A DNA stretch of 64,000 nucleotides from Methylocystis bryophila (GCF_027925445.1 NZ_AP027149.1:2678501-2742500); one strand, 5' to 3'. Positions 9,290-18,680 are shown, counted from the first letter of the stretch. Made by a program: numbers and translations. Notes: generated by a model from the sequence alone, not told the origin.

Positions 9290-9744
9290 CAAGCTTCCTC
9301 GATGGCCCATTGCAGCCGCATCGCCTCGACCATCAACGAGGCCGTGCTCGCCTCTCCATCCGCCGTCTTGCGCGCGTTGCGAGGCCAAAGCCGCCTTTGA
9401 GGACGCGGTCCAGAATGGCGTAGTTCGGTTCGATGTTTCAACTGCATTTCCTGCTCGCTTGGGGCGATATGCTCCCGACCAACCGAGGGCTTCACAGTTT
9501 TCCGCTCCGTCAGCTGGTTAGAGATTGTGGTATGCTCAGCCTAAAGAAGGGAGCCTTTCAACAAGCTGACATCGGTCTCGACGTCGTTTTCTCGCTTCGC
9601 CCGTCGAGGGTTGTTTTCGCCTGAACAAGAGGCTCTCTGCTTTTTTCTCTTCACGTCACCAACTCTCCCGCCGTCTACGTCAGCGGGATGTCAGCTCACA
9701 TTTGAGAAATTGCCGCCTCTCTAGGTCACGTCGAGAAGGTCAGG
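9290..9744. other. divergent intergenic region between regulator and efflux operon
   Basis: 455 bp with no convincing gene. The first ~110 bp (about 9290-9400) are the parent of the leader copy found again at about 8309-8420 in the collapsed duplicate. Short open frames here lack ribosome-binding sites. The region must hold the promoters of both the regulator and the efflux operon, but I cannot pick boxes with confidence. Confidence 0.6.
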
Positions 9745-10866
9745 ATGGCGTTCAGGACGCTCCTCGTTTTGCTGGTTGCGCATCTTTGGCTGGGCTTGGC
9801 CCGCGCCGAGACCCCCCCGCACGCGCCGGCTGGCGAGATAGAGCTCCCGCTGAGCGAAGAGCAAATTCGGGCGGCGGGGATCGAGATCTCGCCCATCGAG
9901 AGCGAACGGGCGACGGGGGAACTGGTCGTTCCCGGCGTCGTCGTGGCGCCTCCGACACAAATCCGCGTCGTGGCCGCTCCCGCCGCGGGATTGGTCGAAA
10001 CGCTGCTCGTCGCCCCCGACGAGGAGATCAAGGAAGGGGCGCCCGTGGCCCAGCTCAAGTCTTCAGAGCTGGTCGAGGCGCAACGCGCCTTTCTCCACGC
10101 TGTGTCCGACGCGGATCTCGCCCGTGAAAAGCTGCGGCGAGACGAGCAGCTCTTCAAGGAACGCATCATTGCTGAACGCCGTCTCCTCGTAACGCGCGCG
10201 GAAACGGTCCAAGCCGAGTCGGCGCTCGATGAGCGCCGGCAATTGCTGGCCTTGGACGGCATGGACAGTGACGAAATTGAAGCGCTGCGCCGCAGCCGGA
10301 AGCTCGCGAGCGCGCTCCTGGTGCGCGCGCCCGTATCGGGGATCGTTCTCCAACGCCACGGCTCGGCCGGCGAGCGGGTGCCGGCCTCAGCGCCGCTCGT
10401 CACGATCGCGCGCCTAGATCCGATCTGGGTCAATCTGCAAATTCCCGTGGGACGCGAAACGCCCTTGCAAATCGGCCAGAGCGTCATTCTTCCCTCTCTG
10501 GGCGTACGGGGCCGGCTGATCCGCGTGGGCCGTACGGTGGATGCCGCCACTCAGTCCATCGCCGCCGTTGCGGAGTTTCAAGCGACGAAGAATCTGTTGC
10601 GGCCAGGGCAAGCGGTGCAGGCCATTCTGGTTGTGGGAGGAGCAGGCGAACCGCAGTGGCGCATCCAAGCCGATTCCGTCGTCACGCACCACGATCAGCA
10701 TTTCGTTTTTGCGCGCGACGCCTCCGGGTTTCGCGCGGTTCCGGTCGTTCTCGTCGCGGAAACGCCGCAATATGCTTCGATCCGCGGCGCGCTCAAAAGC
10801 GGCGACCGCATCGCGACGCGTGGTATTCTCACCCTGCTCGCCGAGCTCGCTGCGAAAGAGAAGTGA
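9745..10866 (+). CDS. RND efflux periplasmic adaptor (CzcB/CusB-like)
   Basis: Membrane fusion protein of 373 aa with a signal peptide (MAFRTLLVLLVAHLWLGLARA). It has a beta-barrel/lipoyl start (VVAAPAAGLVETLLVAPDEEIKEGAPVAQL), an alpha-helical hairpin (about residues 105-185), the second lipoyl half (RAPVSGIVLQRHGSAGERV), then beta-barrel and membrane-proximal parts. It bridges the RND pump and the outer-membrane factor encoded next. Neither the Met-rich N-terminus of CusB nor a His-rich tail is visible, so the metal is uncertain. First gene of a tightly packed three-gene operon. Confidence 0.9.
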   Translation: MAFRTLLVLLVAHLWLGLARAETPPHAPAGEIELPLSEEQIRAAGIEISPIESERATGELVVPGVVVAPPTQIRVVAAPAAGLVETLLVAPDEEIKEGAPVAQLKSSELVEAQRAFLHAVSDADLAREKLRRDEQLFKERIIAERRLLVTRAETVQAESALDERRQLLALDGMDSDEIEALRRSRKLASALLVRAPVSGIVLQRHGSAGERVPASAPLVTIARLDPIWVNLQIPVGRETPLQIGQSVILPSLGVRGRLIRVGRTVDAATQSIAAVAEFQATKNLLRPGQAVQAILVVGGAGEPQWRIQADSVVTHHDQHFVFARDASGFRAVPVVLVAETPQYASIRGALKSGDRIATRGILTLLAELAAKEK

Positions 10867-10875
10867 CGAGAGGCG

Positions 10876-13800
10876 ATGCTCGACCAAATCATCAAGCTGG
10901 CGCTCGGCCGAAGGCTTCTCGTGTTCCTCGGCGCTCTCGCCCTCGCGGCTTGGGGCGCGCATGCCTACACGAAACTGCCGATCGACGCCTTCCCCGACGT
11001 CGCGCCAGTGCAGGTGCTCGTGGCCATGCGTGCGCCCGGATTGACTCCGGAAGAGCTGGAGAGTCGCGTCACCGCTCCCATTGAGATCGCCATGCGCGGC
11101 ATCCCGCGCCTCGTGCGCATGCGTTCGACGACACGCTATTCGGTCGCGCTGCTCACCTTCGAATTCGCGGAGGGCGTGGACATCTATTGGGCGCGTGCGC
11201 AGGTCAATGAACGCCTCGCGCAGGTGGCGGATCAATTGCCACAGGACGCGAGCGGCGGACTCGCGCCGATCGTCACGCCGCTTGGCGAAATGCTGATGTT
11301 CACCATCGTCGGGGGCGATCTGACGCCAACAGAGCAAAGAACCCTCGTCGATTGGACCCTAAGACCGGCGCTGCGGGGACTGTCGGGCGTGGCCGACGTC
11401 AATGTCCTGGGCGGCTTCGTGCGCACTTTCGAAGTTGCGCCGTCTCCCGCCGCCATGGCCGCGCGCGGCGTCACCGTCTCCATGCTGCAGCAGGCGCTTT
11501 CCGGCAACAACCGAAACGACGGCGCCGGCCGCGTGAAGGATGGGGAAGAAGCCTTGCTCGTGCGCGCGGAAGGCCGCCTGCATAATCTCGATGAGATCAA
11601 GAGCGTCGTCATCGTCAGCCGAAGCACCGGCGTTGTCCGAGTCGGCGACGTTGCAGAGGTTCGATTTGGCGCGCTGCCTCGCAACGGCGTCGTCAGCCGC
11701 AATGGCGAGGCCGAGGCGGTCTGGGGGCTGGTTCTCGGCTTGCGTGGCGCCGATGCGCGCAGCGTCGTGACGGCGGTAAAAGACAAGCTCGCGGAGCTAG
11801 AGCCGAACCTGCCCAAAGGCGCGCATATCGAAATCTTCTACGACCGCAGCGAGCTGATCGGCAAAGCCATATGGACCGTTCAGAAAGTGTTGTTGGAAGC
11901 CGTCGCGCTCGTGGTTCTCTTGCTCTTCCTGTTCCTCGGCAATTTGCGCGCGGCGATCGTCGTGTCGTTGATCTTGCCGCTCGCGGCGCTCTCGACCTTT
12001 GGGATCATGCAGCTTTGGGGGCTATCCGCCAACATCATGTCGCTCGGCGGCTTGGCGATCGCGATCGGGCTTCTGGTGGATTGCGCCGTCGTCGTCGTCG
12101 AGAACGTCGAGCACGGGATGGCTTCGCTGCGTAGCGTCAGCGGGGCGGATCGTCTGCGCGTGACGCTGGAGGCGACCCGCGAGGTCGCGGTTCCGCTGAC
12201 CTCCGGCGTCTTCATCATCATCATCGTGTTTCTGCCGCTGCTGTCGCTCGAAGGCTTAGAGGGGCGTCTCTTCGCCCCCGTCGCGCTCACCATCGCCTTC
12301 GCGCTGGCTTCCGCGCTGGTCTTGTCGCTGACCGTCGTGCCGGCGCTCAGCGCGACATTGCTGCGGCCGGGGGCGGAGGACGAGCCCTGGCTCGTGCGCA
12401 GAATCGCGCATGTTTACGAGCGCCTGCTGGCGCGCGCGCTGGCGCATCCGCTCATGGTCGGCGCGATCGCTCTTGTCGCGCTTGGCGCCACAGGGGTTGC
12501 GGCGACCCACATCGGTCAGACCTTCATGCCGGTGATGGACGAGGGCACGCCGGTCATAACGGTGCGCAAGCACCCGACCATCAGCGTCGAGATCGCCGCT
12601 GAAACAGATCGGCGCATCCAGCGCGAGATCATGTCGCAGGTCCCCGAGGTCAAAGGCATGATGGCGCGAGCCGGCGCCGATGAGCTCGGAATCGACCCCG
12701 TGGGACTCAATGAGACGGACAATTTCCTGACTCTGGCGCCGCAGTCGGAGTGGCGCGGGCATGGGATGGATTGGCTAGTGGGCCAGCTTCGCGCGGTTCT
12801 CGACAAGATTCCCGGTATTACCTATGCCTTTTCCCAACCGATCGACATGCGCGTTCAGGAGATGATCATCGGCGCGCGCGGCGACGTGGTCGTGAAGATT
12901 TTCGGCGACGACATCAACGAATTGAATCGTCTCGCGCGCGATGTGGCCGCCTCTTTGCGCAAGCTCAACGGCGCGCGCGACGTGTTCGCCTTGCAAAATG
13001 ACGGCATGCGCTACCTCACAGTGAGCATCGATCGTTTCGCGGCTGGGCGGTTTGGAATCAACGCCAGCGAGATTCAGGACGCCATGCGCGTCTGGGTGGA
13101 CGGCAAGCCAGTTGGGTTGATCTTAGAGGGGCCTATCCGCACGCCTCTCGTCGTCCGCGGGACCGAGACCGCGCGTCGCTCCGCAGTCGATTTCGCCCGC
13201 GTGCCGGTCGTTTCCGGCGAGGGAAACGTGGTGGAGCTTTCGCAGCTGGCCGAGATCCACGACGAGAACGGCCCCTTACAAGTCATTCGCGAGGAGGGCC
13301 AACGCTTCGCCACAGTGCTCGCCAATGTGGAGGGCCGCGATCTGGTTAGCTTCGTCGACGAGGCGAAGAAGGCGGTAGCGAAGGAGGTGCACACGCCCAG
13401 AGGCTACCGCTACGAATGGGGCGGACAATTCGAAAATCAGCAGCGGGCTTCGGCGCGACTGGCTATCGTGGTGCCGCTGGCCTTGGCGCTGATCTTCCTG
13501 ATGCTTTATCTGACCTTCAATTCCGTCACGCAGGCGACGCTCGTCTTCTGCAACGTGCCCTTCGCAGCGATTGGCGGCGTCGTCGGCCTTTGGCTCTCCG
13601 GAGAGTTTCTCTCGGTGCCGGCCTCTGTCGGCTTCATCGCGCTCATCGGCATCGCCGTGCTCAACGGCGTCGTGCTTATTTCCTATTTCAACAAGCTCGC
13701 CGCCGAGGGAGGGCGCACGATGCGCGCAATCGTGGTGGACGGCGCGCGGCGCCGCATGCGGCCCGTGATGCTGACGGCGACCATCGCCGCTTTCGGTCTC

Positions 13801-14010
13801 GCCCCTTTCATTTTTGCGACGGGGCCGGGGGCCGAAATTCAACGTCCCTTGGCTGTCGTCGTCATCGGGGGGCTGATCTCCGCGACGACGCTCACACTGA
13901 TCCTCTTGCCCATACTTTACGAACGCTTCGGCGCGCACAGTTCCCCGGCGGGCGAGCGTCCAGCCGGGTCATCCGACCGGGCGCCGCCCGCACACGAGCC
14001 GGCTCCATGA
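10876..14010 (+). CDS. heavy-metal efflux RND transporter (CzcA/CusA family)
   Basis: Proton-driven inner-membrane pump of 1044 aa with typical RND organisation: TM1 near residue 15, porter domain (AFPDVAPVQVLV), TM2-6 from about 335, a second periplasmic half (about 560-870) and TM8-12. The TM4 motif reads GLAIAIGLLVDCAVVVVENVEH. This resembles the IGxMVD form of monovalent-cation CusA-type pumps rather than the DFGxxVDG of CzcA zinc pumps. It starts 9 bp after the adaptor gene and overlaps the outer-membrane factor gene by 4 bp. Confidence 0.92.
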   Translation: MLDQIIKLALGRRLLVFLGALALAAWGAHAYTKLPIDAFPDVAPVQVLVAMRAPGLTPEELESRVTAPIEIAMRGIPRLVRMRSTTRYSVALLTFEFAEGVDIYWARAQVNERLAQVADQLPQDASGGLAPIVTPLGEMLMFTIVGGDLTPTEQRTLVDWTLRPALRGLSGVADVNVLGGFVRTFEVAPSPAAMAARGVTVSMLQQALSGNNRNDGAGRVKDGEEALLVRAEGRLHNLDEIKSVVIVSRSTGVVRVGDVAEVRFGALPRNGVVSRNGEAEAVWGLVLGLRGADARSVVTAVKDKLAELEPNLPKGAHIEIFYDRSELIGKAIWTVQKVLLEAVALVVLLLFLFLGNLRAAIVVSLILPLAALSTFGIMQLWGLSANIMSLGGLAIAIGLLVDCAVVVVENVEHGMASLRSVSGADRLRVTLEATREVAVPLTSGVFIIIIVFLPLLSLEGLEGRLFAPVALTIAFALASALVLSLTVVPALSATLLRPGAEDEPWLVRRIAHVYERLLARALAHPLMVGAIALVALGATGVAATHIGQTFMPVMDEGTPVITVRKHPTISVEIAAETDRRIQREIMSQVPEVKGMMARAGADELGIDPVGLNETDNFLTLAPQSEWRGHGMDWLVGQLRAVLDKIPGITYAFSQPIDMRVQEMIIGARGDVVVKIFGDDINELNRLARDVAASLRKLNGARDVFALQNDGMRYLTVSIDRFAAGRFGINASEIQDAMRVWVDGKPVGLILEGPIRTPLVVRGTETARRSAVDFARVPVVSGEGNVVELSQLAEIHDENGPLQVIREEGQRFATVLANVEGRDLVSFVDEAKKAVAKEVHTPRGYRYEWGGQFENQQRASARLAIVVPLALALIFLMLYLTFNSVTQATLVFCNVPFAAIGGVVGLWLSGEFLSVPASVGFIALIGIAVLNGVVLISYFNKLAAEGGRTMRAIVVDGARRRMRPVMLTATIAAFGLAPFIFATGPGAEIQRPLAVVVIGGLISATTLTLILLPILYERFGAHSSPAGERPAGSSDRAPPAHEPAP

Positions 14011-15275
14011 GATCGGCGCGCTTCATCCGCTTCTTCCTCATGGTCGCCGTGGTCATCGGGAGCGACGACGCCTCGGCCAAAATCAAGGCCAAACCGTCTA
14101 ACGCGCGGGGACTCGTTATCGCGCGCCATATGGACATGGCGGTCGACGCCGATGCGCAAAGCCGGGCGCTTGCGGCGCAAGTCGGCGCGGTTTCGGCAAA
14201 TTACGCGAAGGCGGCCTCGGTGACGCCCGGCTCGCCCTATGTCGGGGGCGCGCAGCGGAACAACGTCGCGGGCAATCTGCGCGGGCTTTACGAGAGCGAG
14301 GTCGAGGTCGGCATGCCGCTCTGGCTTCCCGGCCAGCGCGACGCTTTTGAGGCGACGGTTTCAGCCAGTGTGCATGAGACTGAAGAAATGCTCATTCGCC
14401 GCCGTCTGGAAGTCGCCGGTCTGTTGCGTGAGGCTTGGTGGACGGCCCAGCGCGCCGCGCGACTGACGGAGGTGGCGCGACAGCGGGTTGCGACAGCGCA
14501 GGAGATCGGCGCGAACATGAAACGGCGTGTCGAGCTTGGAGACGCCGCAAAGACTGACGCGCTTCTCGCCGATAACGAGACCCTTGCGGCCGAGACCGAG
14601 CTTGCTCAGGCCATCGGCTCGGAAAAGGTTGCGTACCTGAACTATGCGGCGCTAACCAACGGCGGGACGCCGACCGGATCACTGGAGGTCCTGGAGCCTA
14701 CGCGAGACATGGAGCTGCATCCGGAGCTGCGGGCGCTGCGCGCCGCGGTTTCGCGCGCGGAAACCGAGGCCAAGCTCGTCGAGCGCTCGCCGATCGACAA
14801 TCCGGAAGTCGGCGTGTTCATGCGGCAGGATCACAATTATCAATATGTGACCGGCGCGGATCAGCCGTTTCAGGATCAGCGAACGGACTCGACGACGGTC
14901 GGCGTGCACTTCCGCGTGCCGCTGCCGACCGACGCGCGCAACGAGCCGAAGCGAGCGGCAGCCGAGGCGGAACTCGTAAAGACGCAGGCGGAATACGAGC
15001 GCGCAAGCCGCGTGATCCTCGCTCAAGTCCAGGCTGCGCGGGAGAGCCTCGCGGCCGCGCAAAAAGCCGCCGTGGTCGCGAAGAAGCGGCTCGTGCTCGC
15101 AAGCGAGCAATTCGCGCTCTCGCAAAAATCCTTTGCGCTCGGCGAGACGAGCGCGTTCGATCTCTACCGCGTTCGCCAGCTTCAGCTCGAGGCGCAGAAA
15201 ATGGAAGCGAACGCGCGCATCGATGTTGGCGTCGCCATCTCGCGCGTCAATCAAGCGCTCGGTTACGCACCCTGA
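14007..15275 (+). CDS. TolC-like outer membrane factor of the RND efflux system
   Basis: A 422-aa outer-membrane efflux channel. The start is the ATG at 14007 in the ATGA overlap with the pump gene; the frame is open much further upstream, but only this start gives a signal peptide (MRSARFIRFFLMVAVVIGS). Two long helical OEP repeats with heptad-like Ala/Glu/Arg patterns are visible (about residues 60-200 and 270-415), and FALGETSAFDLYRVRQLQ is a typical second-repeat stretch. It completes the tripartite pump. Confidence 0.88.
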   Translation: MRSARFIRFFLMVAVVIGSDDASAKIKAKPSNARGLVIARHMDMAVDADAQSRALAAQVGAVSANYAKAASVTPGSPYVGGAQRNNVAGNLRGLYESEVEVGMPLWLPGQRDAFEATVSASVHETEEMLIRRRLEVAGLLREAWWTAQRAARLTEVARQRVATAQEIGANMKRRVELGDAAKTDALLADNETLAAETELAQAIGSEKVAYLNYAALTNGGTPTGSLEVLEPTRDMELHPELRALRAAVSRAETEAKLVERSPIDNPEVGVFMRQDHNYQYVTGADQPFQDQRTDSTTVGVHFRVPLPTDARNEPKRAAAEAELVKTQAEYERASRVILAQVQAARESLAAAQKAAVVAKKRLVLASEQFALSQKSFALGETSAFDLYRVRQLQLEAQKMEANARIDVGVAISRVNQALGYAP

Positions 15276-15608
15276 AGGCCGACCCGCCGCCGGGGCGCGT
15301 CTGCGGCCTCTTGAATAACATACTGAAAATAAAAGTTTATAGACGTTAACTATAATTCGGTGGGCGACCCGCTCTTCGGAAATTCTGCCGGTTTCGTGAT
15401 TCTGTGGTATTTAAACTGAGTGCGCTCCGACGACGCCCTGACTTGCGATTTAAAAATTCCGAGAACTGTGATTTATTAACCATGTTATTGTGAGTGTTGC
15501 GGCTTACAGCCCACGCCGCGCAGCTCCGGCGGGGGGTTGCGCGATCTGACGTGTTGTCGTCTTGCTCCGTGGATTCCGTCCGAGCTCGAAGGGCGCTAAA
15601 TCTAAGTC
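15276..15608. other. AT-rich intergenic region before lipA
   Basis: 333 bp, clearly more AT-rich than its surroundings between about 15310 and 15490 (for example ATAAAAGTTTATAG and GATTTAAAAATTCC). No gene is supported. It should hold the lipA promoter and any efflux-operon terminator; I see no strong hairpin with a T-run. Confidence 0.5.
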
Positions 15609-16589
15609 ATGCCTCACACCCTCGATCTCCTCGGCAATGATCCCCGACCTCGCCTTCGCCATCCCGAAAAGGCGCATAGGCCAGACAACCCCGTTGCGAA
15701 GAAGCCCGCTTGGATCCGCGTGAAGGCGCCGGGCTCGGCGGGGTTCCGCGAGACCGGCGCGCTGCTCGCACAAAAAGGCCTGGTCACCGTCTGCCAGGAG
15801 GCTTCCTGTCCCAACATCGGCGAATGCTGGGAGAAGAAGCAGGCGACCTTCATGATCCTCGGCGCGGTCTGCACGCGCGCCTGCGCCTTCTGCAATGTTG
15901 CGACCGGGCTACCCGGACCTCTCGACCCCGATGAGCCGCGGCGCGTGGCGGAAGCCGCGCGCGATCTTGCGCTCGCGCATGTCGTCGTGACCTCTGTCGA
16001 TCGCGACGATCTGGTAGACGGCGGCGCTGCGCATTTCGCCGAGACAATCCGCGCGATTCGGCAGCTTGCCCCGCAGGCGACGATCGAGGTGCTGACCCCG
16101 GATTTCTTGCGGAAGGCCGGTGCGCTCGAGATTGTCGTCGAGGCAAAGCCGGACGTCTTCAACCACAATCTGGAAACCGTGCCGCGTCTCTACCCGCCCA
16201 TCCGGCCGGGCGCACGCTATTTTCATTCCCTGCGGCTGTTACAGCGCGCGAAGGAGCTCGACCCCACGCTCTTCACCAAATCCGGGATGATGCTCGGCCT
16301 TGGCGAGAGCAAGGTGGAAGTCACGCAGGTGATGGATGATCTGCGCACGGCGGAGGTGGATTTCCTGACGCTCGGCCAATATCTGCAGCCGACGAAGAAG
16401 CACGCTGAGGTCGCGGCCTTCGTCACGCCGGAGGAATTCGCGTCTTACGAAGCGCTCGCCTACGCCAAGGGCTTTGCCCTCGTCTCGGCGTCGCCGTTGA
16501 CGCGCTCCTCCCACCACGCCGGCGCCGACTTCGCGCGCCTCAAGGCGGCGCGCGAGGCGCGAAGCCGTGCAGACGGAAGACGTTCTTGA
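15609..16589 (+). CDS. lipA: lipoyl synthase
   Basis: Radical-SAM enzyme of 326 aa that inserts two sulfurs into octanoyl groups on lipoyl-dependent enzymes. The auxiliary cluster motif CQEASCPNIGEC (about residues 58-69), the radical-SAM motif CTRACAFC (about 84-91) and the C-terminal RSSHHA serine ligand are all present. The start at ATG 15609 has only a weak ribosome-binding site. It is convergent with aqpZ, with the inverted repeat GGCGTCC / GGACGCC between the two stops. Confidence 0.96.
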   Translation: MPHTLDLLGNDPRPRLRHPEKAHRPDNPVAKKPAWIRVKAPGSAGFRETGALLAQKGLVTVCQEASCPNIGECWEKKQATFMILGAVCTRACAFCNVATGLPGPLDPDEPRRVAEAARDLALAHVVVTSVDRDDLVDGGAAHFAETIRAIRQLAPQATIEVLTPDFLRKAGALEIVVEAKPDVFNHNLETVPRLYPPIRPGARYFHSLRLLQRAKELDPTLFTKSGMMLGLGESKVEVTQVMDDLRTAEVDFLTLGQYLQPTKKHAEVAAFVTPEEFASYEALAYAKGFALVSASPLTRSSHHAGADFARLKAAREARSRADGRRS

Positions 16590-16647
16590 GAGACGAGCGC
16601 GGCGAGCGCGCTTGGAGGCGTCCCGGAGGACGCCCTCGGAGCCGCGA

Positions 16648-17397
16648 TCAACGACCGCTAATTTCCGGCTCGGGTGTTTTGTCAGCGAGCGTGAAGCGGT
16701 GAATGAGCCCGCCGATTGCGCCGCCGAGAAGAGGCGCGAGCCAGAAGAGCCATAGCTGCTGGAGCGCCCAGCCGCCGACAAAGACGGCCTGGCTCGTGGA
16801 GCGCGCCGGATTCACCGAGGCGTTGGTGACCGGGATGTCGACGAGGTGGATCAGCGTCAGCGCCAGGCCGATCGCAAGGGGCGCGAAGCCGACGGGGGCG
16901 CGGCCCTCGGTCACGCCGAGGATGACCAGCAGGAAGAAGGCCGTCAGCACGATTTCCGCCAGCAGCGCCGCCTGCCAAGTATAGCCGCCCGGAGAATGCT
17001 CGTCATAACCATTGGCGCCAAATCCGCCGGCGAGCGAGAAATCGATGTTGCCGCGCGCGATCAGCAAGAGAACGAAAGCGGCGAAGGTCGCCCCGACGAG
17101 CTGGACGACCCAGTAGGGGATCAGCTCCTTCCATGAGAAGCGGCCGGCGACCGCGAGACCGAGCGAGACGGCCGGATTGAAGTGGCCGCCGGAGACGGGG
17201 CCGAATGCGTAGGCGCCCGTGAGCACCGTGAGGCCGAAGGCGAGCGCGACGCCACTGAAGCCGATGCCGAGCTGAGGAAAGCCGGCCGAAATCACCGCGC
17301 TGCCGACGCCGCCGAACACAAGCCAGAAAGTGCCGAGAAACTCCGCGAGCAGCTTGCGGCTGAAGGCTCCAAATCCATCGCGCATCTCATCCTCCAA
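16648..17397 (-). CDS. aqpZ: aquaporin Z
   Basis: MIP-family channel for water, about 245-249 aa, with six TM helices and both half-helix NPA motifs (GGHFNPAVSLG near residue 75 and TNASVNPARSTS near 200). The Arg after the second NPA is the selectivity-filter Arg of aquaporins. The start at 17397 (MEDEM...) or at the second Met (17385, MRDGFGAF) is undecided. It is a single gene convergent with lipA. Confidence 0.93.
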   Translation of the reverse strand: MEDEMRDGFGAFSRKLLAEFLGTFWLVFGGVGSAVISAGFPQLGIGFSGVALAFGLTVLTGAYAFGPVSGGHFNPAVSLGLAVAGRFSWKELIPYWVVQLVGATFAAFVLLLIARGNIDFSLAGGFGANGYDEHSPGGYTWQAALLAEIVLTAFFLLVILGVTEGRAPVGFAPLAIGLALTLIHLVDIPVTNASVNPARSTSQAVFVGGWALQQLWLFWLAPLLGGAIGGLIHRFTLADKTPEPEISGR

Positions 17398-17523
17398 TTC
17401 AAATCAAGTTGGCCGGGCGGACCGGCCCCAACCAACCTAGCCGGGGGGGCCGGCCTCGGTATAGCTTCTCCCTTAGTCTTGTGTTTGACAAGACGGCGCG
17501 GCCAAGAGACGCGCTGTCAGGAA

Positions 17524-17793
17524 TTATTCGGCGCGGGCGGTTCGCTCGAGCGCGTAAACGCGCAAGGCCGAGGAGAGATTCGCCTTTCCCCGGCCGGCGT
17601 CGACCTTGGCGACGAGCGCGGCGAGCGAGGAGCCCTCGTCAAGGGCGAGCTGGCGCAGCACGTTCCAAAAGGCGGCTTCCAGGGAAACGCTGGTCTTGTG
17701 GCCGGCAATAGTGATCGAGCGTTTCTGTGGAGGGCCGGGATCGAGATTCTTCTCGATGCCGAGGTCGGTCGTCGCCCGGCGCTCGCTCGTCAC
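17524..17793 (-). CDS. ribbon-helix-helix domain protein
   Basis: An 89-aa basic protein. The region KRSITIAGHKTSVSLEAAFW followed by a helical stretch matches the RHH_4 family of alphaproteobacteria, small DNA-binding-like proteins usually encoded beside DUF4169 and sspB. Its ATG overlaps the end of the DUF4169 gene by 4 bp, implying translational coupling. The function is unknown. Confidence 0.8.
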   Translation of the reverse strand: MTSERRATTDLGIEKNLDPGPPQKRSITIAGHKTSVSLEAAFWNVLRQLALDEGSSLAALVAKVDAGRGKANLSSALRVYALERTARAE

Positions 17794-18125
17794 GGGTCTC
17801 GCGCCGGCTCCGGCTGACCCTCGGGCTTTTCGGAGGAGGGGGCAGGGGCGCGATGCGAAAAGGTGGAAACCGGTTTTTCGCGCGAATCACGCTCTAAAAC
17901 TTTGGTGTCGATCACCTTGTCTGCGTTTACGGGATCCCGTTCAAACGCAGCCTGATCTAGCCGATGCCCCTCGAGGCGAGCCCGTTCGAGGAAGGCCTGC
18001 GCGTCGCTCAGCCGGCGCTCCGCTTTGGTTCGGCCGAACGCGACGCGGTTGGCCTCGGCCTCGCGCGCCTTTTCCGCTCTTTCGCGCGCCTTACGCGCGC
18101 CGCGCAGATTAACGACCTCGCCCAC
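17790..18125 (-). CDS. DUF4169 family protein with repeat-derived C-terminal tail
   Basis: The first ~57 residues (MGEVVNLRGARKARERAEKA ... RLEGHRLD) form a complete DUF4169 protein, an Arg/Lys/Ala-rich helical family normally about 60 aa long. The next ~38 residues (from DQAAFERDPVNADKV to STFSHRAP) are translated from a palindromic repeat found elsewhere in intergenic DNA, followed by a Pro/Glu-rich end. Total 111 aa. The frame stays open and the 4-bp overlap with the RHH gene is kept. Function unknown; the gene sits between sspB and the RHH gene as in related genomes. Confidence 0.8.
   Translation of the reverse strand: MGEVVNLRGARKARERAEKAREAEANRVAFGRTKAERRLSDAQAFLERARLEGHRLDQAAFERDPVNADKVIDTKVLERDSREKPVSTFSHRAPAPSSEKPEGQPEPARDP
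17851..17962. repeat. palindromic repeat, modules C+D, inside a coding sequence (copy 2)
   Basis: Module C (GCGATGCGAAAAGGTGGAAACCGGTTTTTCGCGCGAAT...) and module D (GTCGATCAC ... GTTCAAACGCAGCCTGATCTAG) match the intergenic copies at 29925, 40921 and 56931. Here the whole element lies within the DUF4169 reading frame. Confidence 0.88.
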
Positions 18126-18137
18126 CTGCCGCAGCCC

Positions 18138-18680
18138 CTAACTCTTTTTGCGGAAGGCGTCGATCGATACGATCTTGTCGCCTTTCGACGGGGCGGACGG
18201 CGGCGCATCCTTTGCGGGCGTGTCCCGTGGCGACGGGGAGGGCGGCGACGGCTGCTCGGGCTTTGCCGGCGAGGAGCCGGCGGGGCGGGGCGCCGAATCC
18301 AGCTCCTCGTTCTCCTCCCCCTCGACGTTGAACTGGAAGCTAAACCCTGCCGCCGGGTCGGCGAAGGCGCGCAAGGCCGTGAAGGGCACGTGAAGGGTTT
18401 CGGGAACGGAGCGGAAAAACAGTGTGACGGAGAAGCCTTCCTCGCCGACCACGAGGTTGGAGAATTGATGCTGGAGAATGATCGTGATCTCCTGCGGCCA
18501 TTCCCTTTGCAGCCGGGGCGAGATTTTCACGCCCCGCGCGTCGGTGCGGAAGGCGATCACGAAATGATGCTCGCCCGGCAGCTCGCCGGTGGCGGCGACT
18601 TGGGAAAGCACGCTGCGGACGACGCCCAGATAGGCGTTCTGCACCAGGAGGTCGTAACGAAAGAAGAGATCCGCGGCCAT
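18138..18680 (-). CDS. sspB: ClpXP adaptor protein SspB
   Basis: A 180-aa alphaproteobacterial SspB. The N-terminal ~115 residues (MAADLFFRYDLLVQNAYLGV, FVIAFRT, WPQEITIILQHQF) form the substrate-tag binding fold. A Pro/Ser-rich linker leads to a basic C-terminal tail (IVSIDAFRKKS) like the ClpX-binding peptide. It delivers ssrA-tagged proteins to ClpXP. Immediately upstream on the same strand is the tmRNA gene that encodes the ssrA tag, so adaptor and tag gene are adjacent. Confidence 0.93.
   Translation of the reverse strand: MAADLFFRYDLLVQNAYLGVVRSVLSQVAATGELPGEHHFVIAFRTDARGVKISPRLQREWPQEITIILQHQFSNLVVGEEGFSVTLFFRSVPETLHVPFTALRAFADPAAGFSFQFNVEGEENEELDSAPRPAGSSPAKPEQPSPPSPSPRDTPAKDAPPSAPSKGDKIVSIDAFRKKS

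Noticed and set aside
9289..9495. 68-codon minus-strand ORF ending at the response regulator start (…WAIEEA), also present in the duplicate
   Set aside because: Its stop overlaps the regulator start, which hints at coupling, but its start has no ribosome-binding site and no family is recognisable. Similarity between copies follows from DNA duplication.
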